This document shows positions 12,334-19,161 of a stretch of DNA of 29,764 bases, one piece after another; the stretch's first letter is position 1; every line of letters begins with the position of its first letter. The notes below the pieces were generated by a model. It searched no databases and was not told the origin of the DNA. It worked only from the letters and a program-made list of their open reading frames with translations. This DNA is from Pseudomonadota bacterium (GTDB taxonomy: Bacteria > Pseudomonadota > Alphaproteobacteria > Rhizobiales > Devosiaceae). The stretch spans positions 1-29,764 of the forward strand of contig JAEYXQ010000115.1 of assembly GCA_023431205.1 (NCBI GenBank), given 5' to 3'. The position numbers were made by a program, and so were the translations under genes.

Positions 12334-13800
12334 TCACGCCACCTCCCGCTTGACCCGCACCGTTTCCCCCTCGCTTTCGAGGAAGAACCGCTTCAGCAGG
12401 TTCTGCGCCGCCAACAGCCGGTATTCCTTGCTGGCCCGCATGTCCGAGATCGGCTGGAAGTCCTCGGCAAACGCCGGCAGCACCGCCTCCACCGTCTCCA
12501 TTGTCCATGGCTGGCCGACCAGCGCCGCTTCCACCGCTTTGGCGCGCTTGGGCGTTGCCGCCATGCCGCCAAAGGCGATGCGCGCCATGCCGACCATGCC
12601 GGCATCATTGACGAACACCCGAAACGCCCCGCACAGCGCCGAGATATCCTCCTCGCGCCGCTTGGACAGCTTGTAGACCGCGAACTTTTCGCCCGCCGGC
12701 AAGAGCGGCACGGTCACGCTCTCGACGAACTCGCCCGGCTCCCGGTCCTGCTTGCCATAGGCCAGGAAATAGTCCTCGAGCTTGATCTCCCGCCGATGCT
12801 CGCCCCGGCGCAGCGTCAGCTTCGCCCCGAGCGCAATCAGCGGCGGCGGCGTATCGCCGATGGGTGAACCATTGGCGATATTCCCACCAATCGTGCCCAT
12901 GTTGCGCACCTGCTCGCCGGCAATCCGGTTCCACAGCGGCAAGAGTTCGGGGAAGCTCGCGCCGATCACCGGCAGCGCTTCCGAATAGCTCACCCCGGCA
13001 TAGAACCGCACTTCGCTGTGGTTCTCGGCAATGCGCTTCAGTTCCTCGAGGTGCCCGACAAAGATCACCGGCCCGATGGGCCGCATGAACTTGGTCACCC
13101 ACAGCCCCACATCGGTGGAGCCGGCAACGATGGTCGCCCCCGGGTTCTCGGCATAAACCGCCGCAAAATCATCAAGGCTCGCCGGAACAATGATCCGCCC
13201 GCTGTCGGCGCCGAGTTCCACCCGCCGCCCGTCGTTCAGCGCCTTGATCCGTTCCTTGACCGCGATGCGCTCCGCATGGAGCGGATCGGCCTCGGGCAGC
13301 CCATAGCTCGCCATCGCCTCCGCCGCCCGGATGATCGGGGCATAGCCGGTGCAGCGGCAGAGATTGCCCTGCAGCGCCTTTTCCACCGCGCTCCGGCTCG
13401 GCCGCGGATCGCGCATCCACAACCCGTAAAGGCTCATCACGAAGCCCGGCGTGCAGAACCCGCACTGCGAGCCATGGTGGTCCACCAGCGCCTGCTGCAC
13501 CGGGTGCAGCGTGCCGTTCTCGCCGCGCAGGTGCTCCACCGTCACCACATGCGTGCCGTGCAGGCTCCCCACGAACCGGATGCAGGCAGTGACGCTGTCA
13601 TAGACGATCTCGTCGCCGCTGAGCCGCCCCACCAGCACCGTGCAGGCCCCGCAATCGCCCTCGGCGCAGCCTTCCTTGGAGCCGCGCAATCGCCGCTCCA
13701 GCCGCAGCCAGTCGAGCAGCGTCGTCTCCGGCTTGACGTCGGTGACGGTGACCTCCTCGCCATTGAGGAGAAAACGAATGGCGGTGCTGACCTCAGGCAT
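12334..13800 (-). CDS. xdhA: Xanthine dehydrogenase, iron-sulfur/FAD subunit
   Basis: Small subunit that carries electrons from the Moco in XdhB through two [2Fe-2S] clusters to FAD and NAD+. It has 488 residues. The N-terminal plant-ferredoxin-type cluster has Cys45, Cys50, Cys53 and Cys73 (KEGCAEGDCGACT). The second cluster has Cys113, Cys116, Cys148 and Cys150 (SQCGFCTPG and GNLCRCTGY). The FAD domain follows with TIVAGSTDVGL and NMGTIGGNIANGSPIGD, ending in a CO-dehydrogenase-flavoprotein C-terminal domain. The frame is open back to 13863, but the extra residues are translated repeat. ATG 13800 has GGAGGGGG about seven bases before it and gives the normal N terminus, so it is preferred. 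Confidence 0.97.
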   Translation of the reverse strand: MPEVSTAIRFLLNGEEVTVTDVKPETTLLDWLRLERRLRGSKEGCAEGDCGACTVLVGRLSGDEIVYDSVTACIRFVGSLHGTHVVTVEHLRGENGTLHPVQQALVDHHGSQCGFCTPGFVMSLYGLWMRDPRPSRSAVEKALQGNLCRCTGYAPIIRAAEAMASYGLPEADPLHAERIAVKERIKALNDGRRVELGADSGRIIVPASLDDFAAVYAENPGATIVAGSTDVGLWVTKFMRPIGPVIFVGHLEELKRIAENHSEVRFYAGVSYSEALPVIGASFPELLPLWNRIAGEQVRNMGTIGGNIANGSPIGDTPPPLIALGAKLTLRRGEHRREIKLEDYFLAYGKQDREPGEFVESVTVPLLPAGEKFAVYKLSKRREEDISALCGAFRVFVNDAGMVGMARIAFGGMAATPKRAKAVEAALVGQPWTMETVEAVLPAFAEDFQPISDMRASKEYRLLAAQNLLKRFFLESEGETVRVKREVA

Positions 13801-13804
13801 CGCT

Positions 13805-13918
13805 GACCCCCTCCCCAGCCCTCCCCGCAAGGGGGAGGATGTAGATCGAGCTGGTGGCAACATGACCCAACAGAGTGGAGCTCACCCTCCCCCTTGCGGG
13901 GAGGGATGGGAGGGGGTT
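13805..13918. repeat. Inverted pair of palindromic repeats between uraH and xdhA
   Basis: The left-pointing unit (about 13805-13840) and right-pointing unit (about 13884-13918) share CCTCCCCCTTGCGGGGAGGG followed by (C/A)TGGG(G)AGGGGGT. They take up most of the 148-bp gap between uraH and xdhA. The outer edge of the left unit supplies the purine-rich run just upstream of the xdhA start. Confidence 0.8.
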
Positions 13919-13948
13919 TCTCTCAACGCCCACGGAACGAACCACGGC

Positions 13949-14302
13949 TCAACTCCCCCGATACGTAGAATAGGCAAACGGGCTCACCAGCAGCGGCACG
14001 TGGTAGTGCTTGTCCTCGCTGATCGTGAACCGCACCGGCACCACGTCGAGGAAAGGCGTCTCGATCTCCACCCCCATCCGGGCGAAATACTGCCCCACAT
14101 GGAAATGGATCTCGAACTCGCCATGCTGGAACTGGTCCTCGCCGAGCAGTGGCTGGTCCACCCGGCCGTCCTCGTTGGTGTAGCTGTCGGCGATGTGGTG
14201 CGTGTGGTCGCCATGGACATAGAGCAGTTCCAGCCGCATGCCGCGCGCCGGCCGGCCGTGCATGGTATCGAGCACGTGCGTGGTCAGCCGTCCTGACGCC
14301 AT
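13949..14302 (-). CDS. uraH: 5-Hydroxyisourate hydrolase (transthyretin-like)
   Basis: Hydrolyses 5-hydroxyisourate, the product of PuuD, to OHCU. The 117-residue length is typical. The N-terminal motif LTTHVLD (catalytic His), the central segment RLELLYVHGD, and the C-terminal YRGS tetrapeptide are the hallmark that separates HIU hydrolases from true transthyretin. Other conserved histidines are in HYHVPLL. The ATG at 14302 has GGAGGAG seven bases upstream. No signal peptide is seen, so it is cytoplasmic. It is the first gene of the leftward purine block and is divergent from puuE-uraD, so the 148-bp gap between them must hold both promoters. Confidence 0.97.
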   Translation of the reverse strand: MASGRLTTHVLDTMHGRPARGMRLELLYVHGDHTHHIADSYTNEDGRVDQPLLGEDQFQHGEFEIHFHVGQYFARMGVEIETPFLDVVPVRFTISEDKHYHVPLLVSPFAYSTYRGS

Positions 14303-14450
14303 GTTTCTGCTCCTCCGTCCTGTTCTGGAATGAGACTAGCGCATCGTCCCCGTTGCGCAATGCACATTTTTTACCGTTTGGTCCACTTTTGAGCATCTTG
14401 TGATCAGCGGCTCCGCCGCTACTATCCTGCTGTCACTGTACGAGGCTCCG
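14303..14450. promoter_or_regulatory. Divergent promoter region, uraH / puuE-uraD
   Basis: This 148-bp gap separates the two arms of the purine island and must carry both 5' ends. It is AT-richer than its surroundings around 14362-14400 (CATTTTTTACCG, CCACTTTTGAG). It contains a small inverted repeat, AGCGGC-TCC-GCCGCT (14406-14420), 30 bases before the puuE start. I cannot assign -35/-10 boxes or a named regulator site with confidence. Confidence 0.55.
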
Positions 14451-15872
14451 ATGAACCGCTACCCCCGCGACATGCACGGCTATGGTCCCAACCCGCCCCA
14501 TGCGGACTGGCCGGGTGGCGCCCATGTGGCGGTGCAGTTCGTCCTCAACTACGAGGAAGGCGGCGAGAACAATATCCTCCATGGCGATGCTGCTTCCGAG
14601 GCGTTCCTGGTCGACGTGCTCGGCGCCGCGCCCTGGCCCGGCCAGCGCCACGCCAATGTGGAATCGATGTACGAATACGGCGCCCGGGCCGGCTTCTGGC
14701 GCCTGCATCGCCTGTTCACCGAGGCGGAGATCCCCGTCACCATCTACGGGGTCGCCACTGCCCTGATGCGCGCCCCGGCCCAGCTAGCTGCCATGCAGGA
14801 GGCCGGCTGGGAAATCGCCTCGCATGGTCTCAAATGGGTGCAGCACAAGGACATGCCGCCCGACGAGGAGCGCCGGCAGATCGCCGAAGCGGTGCGCCTG
14901 CACACCATCGCCACCGGCTCGCGCCCGCTCGGCTGGTACACCGGCCGCTCCAGCCTCAACACCGTCGACCTCGTCGCCGAATATGGCGGCTTCGCCTATA
15001 TCTCCGACACCTATGACGACGACCTGCCCTACTGGAAGCTGATCGCCGGCAAGCCGCAGCTCATCATCCCCTACACCCTCAGCGCCAACGACATGCGCTT
15101 CGTCACCGCCCCCGGCTTCGATACCGGCGAGGAATACTTCCAGTTCCTCAAGGACAGCTTCGACTGCCTCTACGCCGAAGGCCAGGCCGGCTCGGCCAAG
15201 ATGATGTCGATCGGCCTCCACTGCCGCCTGGTCGGACAGCCCGGCCGCTTCCAGGGCCTCAGGCACTTCATCGACTACATCAAGGGCTTCGATCGCGTCT
15301 GGACCCCGACCCGTCTGCAGATCGCTCAGCATTGGCAGCAAAAGCATCCCTGGCGGGAACGAAACCCAACCCCATCGCAGCAGGATCGTGCCGGTTTCAT
15401 TGCCGACTACGGCTCGATCTTCGAGCACTCGCCCTGGATCGCGGAGCGCGCCTGGGAAGCCGAACTCGGCCCCGCCAACGACACCGCGGTCGGCCTCCAC
15501 TTCGCCCTGAGGACGCAATTTCGCATGGCAACTCAGGAGGAAAGGCTGGCCGTCCTGCGCGCCCACCCCGACCTCGCCGGCAAGCTCGCCGCCGCCAGGC
15601 GCCTCACCGAAGCCTCGTCGGCCGAGCAGGCGTCTGCCGGCCTCGATGCCCTTACCGACGCCGAGCGCCAGCGCTTCACCGAGCTAAACACCTCATATGT
15701 CGAAAAATTCGGCTTCCCCTTCATTATCGCCGTGCGCGACCACACCAAGGCCTCGATCCTCGAAGCCTTCGAGCATCGCCTGCGAAACACCGCCGATGAA
15801 GAGTTCGCCACCGCCTGCACCCAGGTCGAGCGCATCGCCCTGCTGCGGCTGAAGGCGCTGCTGCCGGAATAG
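14451..15872 (+). CDS. puuE: Bifunctional allantoinase PuuE / OHCU decarboxylase UraD
   Basis: The fused protein (473 residues) covers two consecutive steps: OHCU to (S)-allantoin (UraD domain) and allantoin to allantoate (PuuE domain). Residues about 1-305 are a polysaccharide-deacetylase-like cofactor-independent allantoinase (NYEEGGENNILHGD, YEYGARAGFWR, IASHGLKW, MMSIGLHCRLVGQPGR). Residues about 320-473 are the UraD fold (SPWIAERAW, LRAHPDLAGKLA, KFGFPFIIAVR). His372, Ser389, Glu392 and Arg466 have the same spacing as the active-site His67, Ser84, Glu87 and Arg161 of zebrafish OHCU decarboxylase, so the second domain looks active. ATG 14451 has GAGG six bases upstream; an upstream GTG at 14400 is in frame but has no ribosome site and adds non-conserved residues. 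Such fusions are known in alphaproteobacteria. Confidence 0.95.
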   Translation: MNRYPRDMHGYGPNPPHADWPGGAHVAVQFVLNYEEGGENNILHGDAASEAFLVDVLGAAPWPGQRHANVESMYEYGARAGFWRLHRLFTEAEIPVTIYGVATALMRAPAQLAAMQEAGWEIASHGLKWVQHKDMPPDEERRQIAEAVRLHTIATGSRPLGWYTGRSSLNTVDLVAEYGGFAYISDTYDDDLPYWKLIAGKPQLIIPYTLSANDMRFVTAPGFDTGEEYFQFLKDSFDCLYAEGQAGSAKMMSIGLHCRLVGQPGRFQGLRHFIDYIKGFDRVWTPTRLQIAQHWQQKHPWRERNPTPSQQDRAGFIADYGSIFEHSPWIAERAWEAELGPANDTAVGLHFALRTQFRMATQEERLAVLRAHPDLAGKLAAARRLTEASSAEQASAGLDALTDAERQRFTELNTSYVEKFGFPFIIAVRDHTKASILEAFEHRLRNTADEEFATACTQVERIALLRLKALLPE

Positions 15873-15873
15873 C

Positions 15874-16017
15874 TTAGCCGTTCAGCCCGTCAGCCTCGTC
15901 CGACAGCATCGGCTCGTCGCGAAACAGCCCGACAAGCATCGTCAACACCACCAGCCACGGCAGGTGGTGTTGCATCCAGTTGTGCGGCGCAAGGCCTATG
16001 GAAGGGCTCCAGTCCAT
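15874..16017 (-). CDS. Possible small hydrophobic protein (47 aa), uncharacterised
   Basis: A minus-strand frame from ATG 16017 to a TAA at 15874 encodes 47 residues, beginning MDWSPSIGLAPHNW. A hydrophobic stretch, LPWLVVLTMLVGLF, could form one membrane helix, followed by an acidic tail, RDEPMLSDEADGLNG. The stop lies one base beyond the puuE-uraD stop (tail-to-tail), and the start is 61 bp after the SRPBCC stop on the same strand. The frame stays open about 19 codons upstream of the ATG. No strong ribosome site precedes the ATG, so it may be a real small protein co-transcribed with the SRPBCC gene, a remnant of a longer membrane protein, or chance. I do not recognise the sequence. Confidence 0.35.
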   Translation of the reverse strand: MDWSPSIGLAPHNWMQHHLPWLVVLTMLVGLFRDEPMLSDEADGLNG

Positions 16018-16078
16018 TTGGGGATCGTACGCCCCCAAAGCTGAAGGATTGGTAACCCTAACAGGCTCTTACCGGGTT

Positions 16079-16570
16079 CTACTTGTAGAAGCCCTGCCGA
16101 AGATTGATGCCGTGCTCGAGATAGACCTTCAGCGCGCACAGCATCCCGGTCCAGCCTTCGCAATTGCCATAGGACGCCTTCTGCCCGGCCGCGTTCTGCC
16201 GCCACCCGCTCTCCGAGATCGACACCAGCGTGCGCCCATCCTCCAGCGGCGCGAAGGTCATGGTCACGGTCGTGTCGTAGCTGCCGCCCTGGTCGGGCGT
16301 CCCGTCCGCGGCGCCCCAGCGCAGCACGATCCGCTGATCCTTCACCACCTCGACCACATGCACCGGGAAGGCGCCCGGGAAATCGTGGAAGTCCCAGGTC
16401 ACCGTGGCACCGGTGTCGAGACGCCCCTTCGCGCCACCGGTGGTGAAATACCCGCTGAGCTGCTGCGGATCGGCAACCGCTTCGAATACCTCATGGACCG
16501 GCTTGGCGATCCGGCCGGACACAGTGAACTGGAACGGCATCGTGGTTTCCTTGCTGACAACGGCACGCAT
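16079..16570 (-). CDS. SRPBCC / AHSA1 domain protein
   Basis: A 163-residue START-like (SRPBCC) protein of the Aha1-C-terminal-like type, a hydrophobic-cavity fold. Visible features are GRIAKPVHEVFEAVADPQQL (first helix), YFTTGGAKGRLDTGATVTW, and the C-terminal GWTGMLCALKVYLEHG helix. Substrate or function is unknown for most of these proteins. The ATG at 16570 has GGGAGG six bases upstream; an earlier in-frame extension to 16627 lacks one and would cross the operator. It is divergent from an ArsR regulator 50 bp away, the usual arrangement for ArsR-SRPBCC pairs, so it is probably repressed by that regulator. Confidence 0.9.
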   Translation of the reverse strand: MRAVVSKETTMPFQFTVSGRIAKPVHEVFEAVADPQQLSGYFTTGGAKGRLDTGATVTWDFHDFPGAFPVHVVEVVKDQRIVLRWGAADGTPDQGGSYDTTVTMTFAPLEDGRTLVSISESGWRQNAAGQKASYGNCEGWTGMLCALKVYLEHGINLRQGFYK

Positions 16571-16602
16571 TGCAACCTCCCGTGATTGACGGCGACCACA
16601 AT

Positions 16603-16622
16603 ATGTTATAAAAATATAACAT
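16603..16622. promoter_or_regulatory. 20-bp palindrome, probable ArsR operator
   Basis: ATGTTATA-AAAA-TATAACAT: two perfect 8-bp arms (16603-16610 and 16615-16622) around four A's. It lies between the divergent SRPBCC and arsR genes, and the right arm includes the first two bases of the arsR start codon. AT-rich inverted repeats of this kind are typical ArsR-family binding sites, so binding here could block both promoters. The sequence also resembles a -10 region, so operator and promoter may coincide. Confidence 0.7.
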
Positions 16623-16956
16623 GTCAACTGACGACGAAGACGACCGCATTTTCAAGGCCCTGAGCCACCGTGCTCGCCGGCACATTCTCGACCTGCTCAA
16701 GGAGGGCCCGCGCACGACCGGCGACCTCTGCGAACACCTGCCCGAACTCGACCGCTGCACGGTGATGCAGCACCTCGGCGTGCTTGAAGAGGCCGGCCTT
16801 GTCGTCGCCGAGCGGCGCGGCCGCGAACGCTGGAACCACCTCGACGCACTGCCGATCCACGCCATCCACGAGCGCTGGATCGGCCCCTACGCCGCCTACG
16901 CCACCACCATGCTCAGCCGTCTCAAGCGCGCCGTGGAGCAGCCGACTGACGGCTGA
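16621..16956 (+). CDS. ArsR-family winged-helix repressor
   Basis: A 111-residue DNA-binding regulator. The winged HTH spans roughly residues 8-70: FKALSHRARRHILDLL, then TTGDLCEHL, the recognition helix region DRCTVMQHLGVLEEAGLV, and the wing VAERRGRERWNHL. There is no CxC metal motif of the ArsR/SmtB metal sensors, so it is not expected to sense metals; it belongs with the ArsR proteins paired to SRPBCC partners. No ribosome-binding site is visible: the bases before the ATG are the AT-rich palindrome, so the transcript may be leaderless or translation weak. Its place among purine genes may be incidental. Confidence 0.92.
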   Translation: MSTDDEDDRIFKALSHRARRHILDLLKEGPRTTGDLCEHLPELDRCTVMQHLGVLEEAGLVVAERRGRERWNHLDALPIHAIHERWIGPYAAYATTMLSRLKRAVEQPTDG

Positions 16957-17023
16957 CCGAGGCTCTGTCGTCTCCGGTGCAACTGCGCTAAGGATCGCTA
17001 TCCGCCACTGCCGAAGACGATCC

Positions 17024-17839
17024 ATGGCCACCTACGCTTCCCCGCCCGCCGGTCTGCCCGCGCAGATGACCCTGCACACCGGCCGCGCCGTGTTCACCGA
17101 GGCCTACGCGCTGCTCCCCGCCGGGGTGATGCGCGACATCGTCACCTCCTACCTGCCGCACTGGCGCGACAGCCGCGCCTGGATCATCGCCCGTCCGATG
17201 ACCGGCTTTTCCGAGACCTTTTCGCAGTACATCGTCGAGGTCGGCCCCGGCGGCGGCAGCGAGCGGCCCGAGCCCAATCCCCAGGCCGAGGGCGTCCTGT
17301 TCGTGGTTGCGGGCAGCGTCACCCTCACCATCGCCGGCCAGTCCCATCAGCTCGAGACCGGCGGCTACGCCTTCCTCCCGCCCGGCTGCCAATGGACCCT
17401 GGTCAACCGCAGCACCGAGCCAGCCCGCTTCCACTGGGTCCGCAAACGCTACGAGCCCGTGGACGGCATCGACGTCCCCGAACCCTTCGTCAGCAGTGAT
17501 CAGGACACCCCGATCCGCTGGATGCCTGACACCAACGACACCTGGGGCACCACCCGCTTCGTCGATCCAGCCGACCTCCGCCATGACATGCACGTCAATA
17601 TCGTCACGCTGATGCCCGGCGCGGTAATCCCCTTCGAGGAAACCCATGTCATGGAGCACGGCCTCTACGTGCTCGAGGGCAAGGCCGTGTACCGGCTGAA
17701 CCGCGACTGGGTCGAGGTGGAACCGGGCGACTTCATGTGGCTGCGGGCCTTCTGCCCCCAGGCCTGCTATGCCGGCCCCCAGCGCTTCCGCTACCTGCTC
17801 TACAAGGACGTCAACCGCCACGCCCGGCTGGACCTCTGA
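17024..17839 (+). CDS. allE: (S)-ureidoglycine aminohydrolase (double cupin)
   Basis: Releases ammonia from (S)-ureidoglycine to give (S)-ureidoglycolate, the step after allantoate amidohydrolase. The 271-residue protein is a two-cupin fold. The Mn2+ site of this family is present in the second cupin: Glu206, His208, His212 (in EETHVMEHGLYVLEG) and Gln246 (in FCPQACYAG). The spacing 206-208-212-246 is identical to Glu235-His237-His241-Gln275 of the Arabidopsis enzyme. The frame is open upstream to 16784, but that part overlaps arsR and is low-complexity; ATG 17024 gives a standard N terminus (MATYASPPAGLP). The gene ends 3 bp before ureidoglycolate lyase, so the two are surely co-expressed. 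Older annotations of this family read 'allantoicase-like' or glyoxylate-induced protein YlbA. Confidence 0.95.
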   Translation: MATYASPPAGLPAQMTLHTGRAVFTEAYALLPAGVMRDIVTSYLPHWRDSRAWIIARPMTGFSETFSQYIVEVGPGGGSERPEPNPQAEGVLFVVAGSVTLTIAGQSHQLETGGYAFLPPGCQWTLVNRSTEPARFHWVRKRYEPVDGIDVPEPFVSSDQDTPIRWMPDTNDTWGTTRFVDPADLRHDMHVNIVTLMPGAVIPFEETHVMEHGLYVLEGKAVYRLNRDWVEVEPGDFMWLRAFCPQACYAGPQRFRYLLYKDVNRHARLDL

Positions 17840-17842
17840 GCC

Positions 17843-18337
17843 ATGGCTGACCGGCAGATCCGCATCCAGCCCCTGACCGCCCCCGCTTTCGCGCCGTTCG
17901 GGCAGGTGATCGAAACCGAGGGCGCGCACCACTACCCCATCAACGCCGGCGTGACCGAGCGCTACCACGATCTGGCGCGGATCGAGCTTGCCGGCACCGA
18001 CGCCCGCCCGCTGATCTCGATCTTTCGCGGCAAGCCCTACGCGCTCCCCTTGCCGCTGACGCTGGTCGAACGCCACCCGCTGGGCAGCCAGGCCTTCTAT
18101 CCGCTCGGCTCCACGCCCTGGCTGGTGATCGTCGCCCCCGACGAGGGCGGCACCCCCGGGCGCCCGCTCGCATTCGCCCCTGCCCCCGGTCAGGGCGTCA
18201 ACATCGCCATCAACACCTGGCATGGCGTGCTGACGCCGCTGGAGCAGAACGCGGATTTCCTTGTGGTCGACCGCGGCGGACCCGGGGACAATCTCAAGGA
18301 ATATCGCTTTTCCGAGCCCTGGCTGGTGCTGCGGTAA
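17843..18337 (+). CDS. allA: Ureidoglycolate lyase
   Basis: Splits (S)-ureidoglycolate into glyoxylate and urea. The 164-residue length is normal for the AllA family. Visible motifs are LTAPAFAPFGQVIE at the N terminus, LVERHPLGSQAFYPL in the middle, and NIAINTWHGVLTPL with the conserved Trp-His-Gly. The ATG at 17843 is three bases after the aminohydrolase stop, indicating translational coupling. The glyoxylate it makes is the substrate of the malate synthase at the far end of the island, and the urea leaves the pathway with no urease in view. Substitution by a ureidoglycolate amidohydrolase is unlikely because the sequence is clearly AllA-like. Confidence 0.95.
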   Translation: MADRQIRIQPLTAPAFAPFGQVIETEGAHHYPINAGVTERYHDLARIELAGTDARPLISIFRGKPYALPLPLTLVERHPLGSQAFYPLGSTPWLVIVAPDEGGTPGRPLAFAPAPGQGVNIAINTWHGVLTPLEQNADFLVVDRGGPGDNLKEYRFSEPWLVLR

Positions 18338-18391
18338 CCGAAAAGCCGCGACGGGCTCGAAACCGCCACAGCCCTGCGCTACGGTGAACCC

Positions 18392-19159
18392 ATGATGCTG
18401 CGGTTGATCCAGACACTGCTCGCGCTGCTGCTGCTCGCCATCCCGGCGGCTGCCGATGGCCAGAGCTTCACCGGCACGGTCGTCTATCGCGAGCGCATCG
18501 CCGCACCGGCCGGCACGACCCTGCGCGTCAGCCTCGTCGCCCTGCCCGGCGGCCGGCCGGTCGTCGGCGCCAGCGGCACCGTCGCCGCCAACGGCCACCC
18601 TCCGATCGGGTTCGTTCTTGACCTCCACAGCGACGTCGCCCGACACGGCACCGCCTTCGGCCTCGTGGCCGAACTCCACGGCCCGGGCGGCTTTGCCTTC
18701 GCCAGCATCGCCCCCGTGCCGGTCGACCCGACCGACCCCGCGCCCGTCGTCATCGACCTCGTGCGTGTGTCCACCCCGCCCCGGGAGCCGGAACTCCCGA
18801 GCCCGCCGCTGGTGCTGCCGGAGCCGGTGCTGGTCGACGTGCTCTGGCGCATCACCAGCATTGGCGGCAAGCCCGCCGGGGGCGAGCGGCCCCCGACCTT
18901 CTCGATCACCGCCGACAGCCGCGCCGGCGGCAACAGCGGCTGCAACAACTACTTTTCCGAGGCCGATTTCACCGACGGCCTGACCTTCGGCCCCGCCGCC
19001 GCAACCCGCATGGCCTGCGCCGAACCCTTGATGGCGCAGGAAGCGTCACTCTTTGCCGCCCTCGCCGCCGTTGCCGACTTTGAAACCGAAGGCGACAGCC
19101 TGCGCCTGCTCGATGCCGCCGGCATCCCGCTGATCGGCCTCGTGCCGCTGGAGGACTAG
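18392..19159 (+). CDS. Secreted YbaY-like + META domain protein
   Basis: A 255-residue exported protein. Residues 1-24 form a signal peptide (hydrophobic LLALLLLAIPAAADG, likely cut after AAADG). Residues about 26-128 resemble the YbaY/YscW-type lipoprotein domain (FTGTVVYRERIAAPAGTTL..., then IDLVRVS). A proline-rich linker follows (about 130-145), then a META/HslJ domain (about 148-255) with NSGCNNYFSEADF and AATRMACAEPLM. META proteins are linked to heat-shock or antibiotic and stress tolerance, but the precise role is unknown. No lipobox cysteine is seen. The stop is 2 bp before the next gene's TTG, and its end GGAGGACTAG contains that gene's ribosome site. Confidence 0.85.
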   Translation: MMLRLIQTLLALLLLAIPAAADGQSFTGTVVYRERIAAPAGTTLRVSLVALPGGRPVVGASGTVAANGHPPIGFVLDLHSDVARHGTAFGLVAELHGPGGFAFASIAPVPVDPTDPAPVVIDLVRVSTPPREPELPSPPLVLPEPVLVDVLWRITSIGGKPAGGERPPTFSITADSRAGGNSGCNNYFSEADFTDGLTFGPAAATRMACAEPLMAQEASLFAALAAVADFETEGDSLRLLDAAGIPLIGLVPLED

Positions 19160-19161
19160 AC

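Noticed and set aside
16988..18679. A 563-codon minus-strand frame across the ureidoglycine aminohydrolase and ureidoglycolate lyase
   Set aside because: It crosses two well-supported plus-strand genes and shows no recognisable domain.
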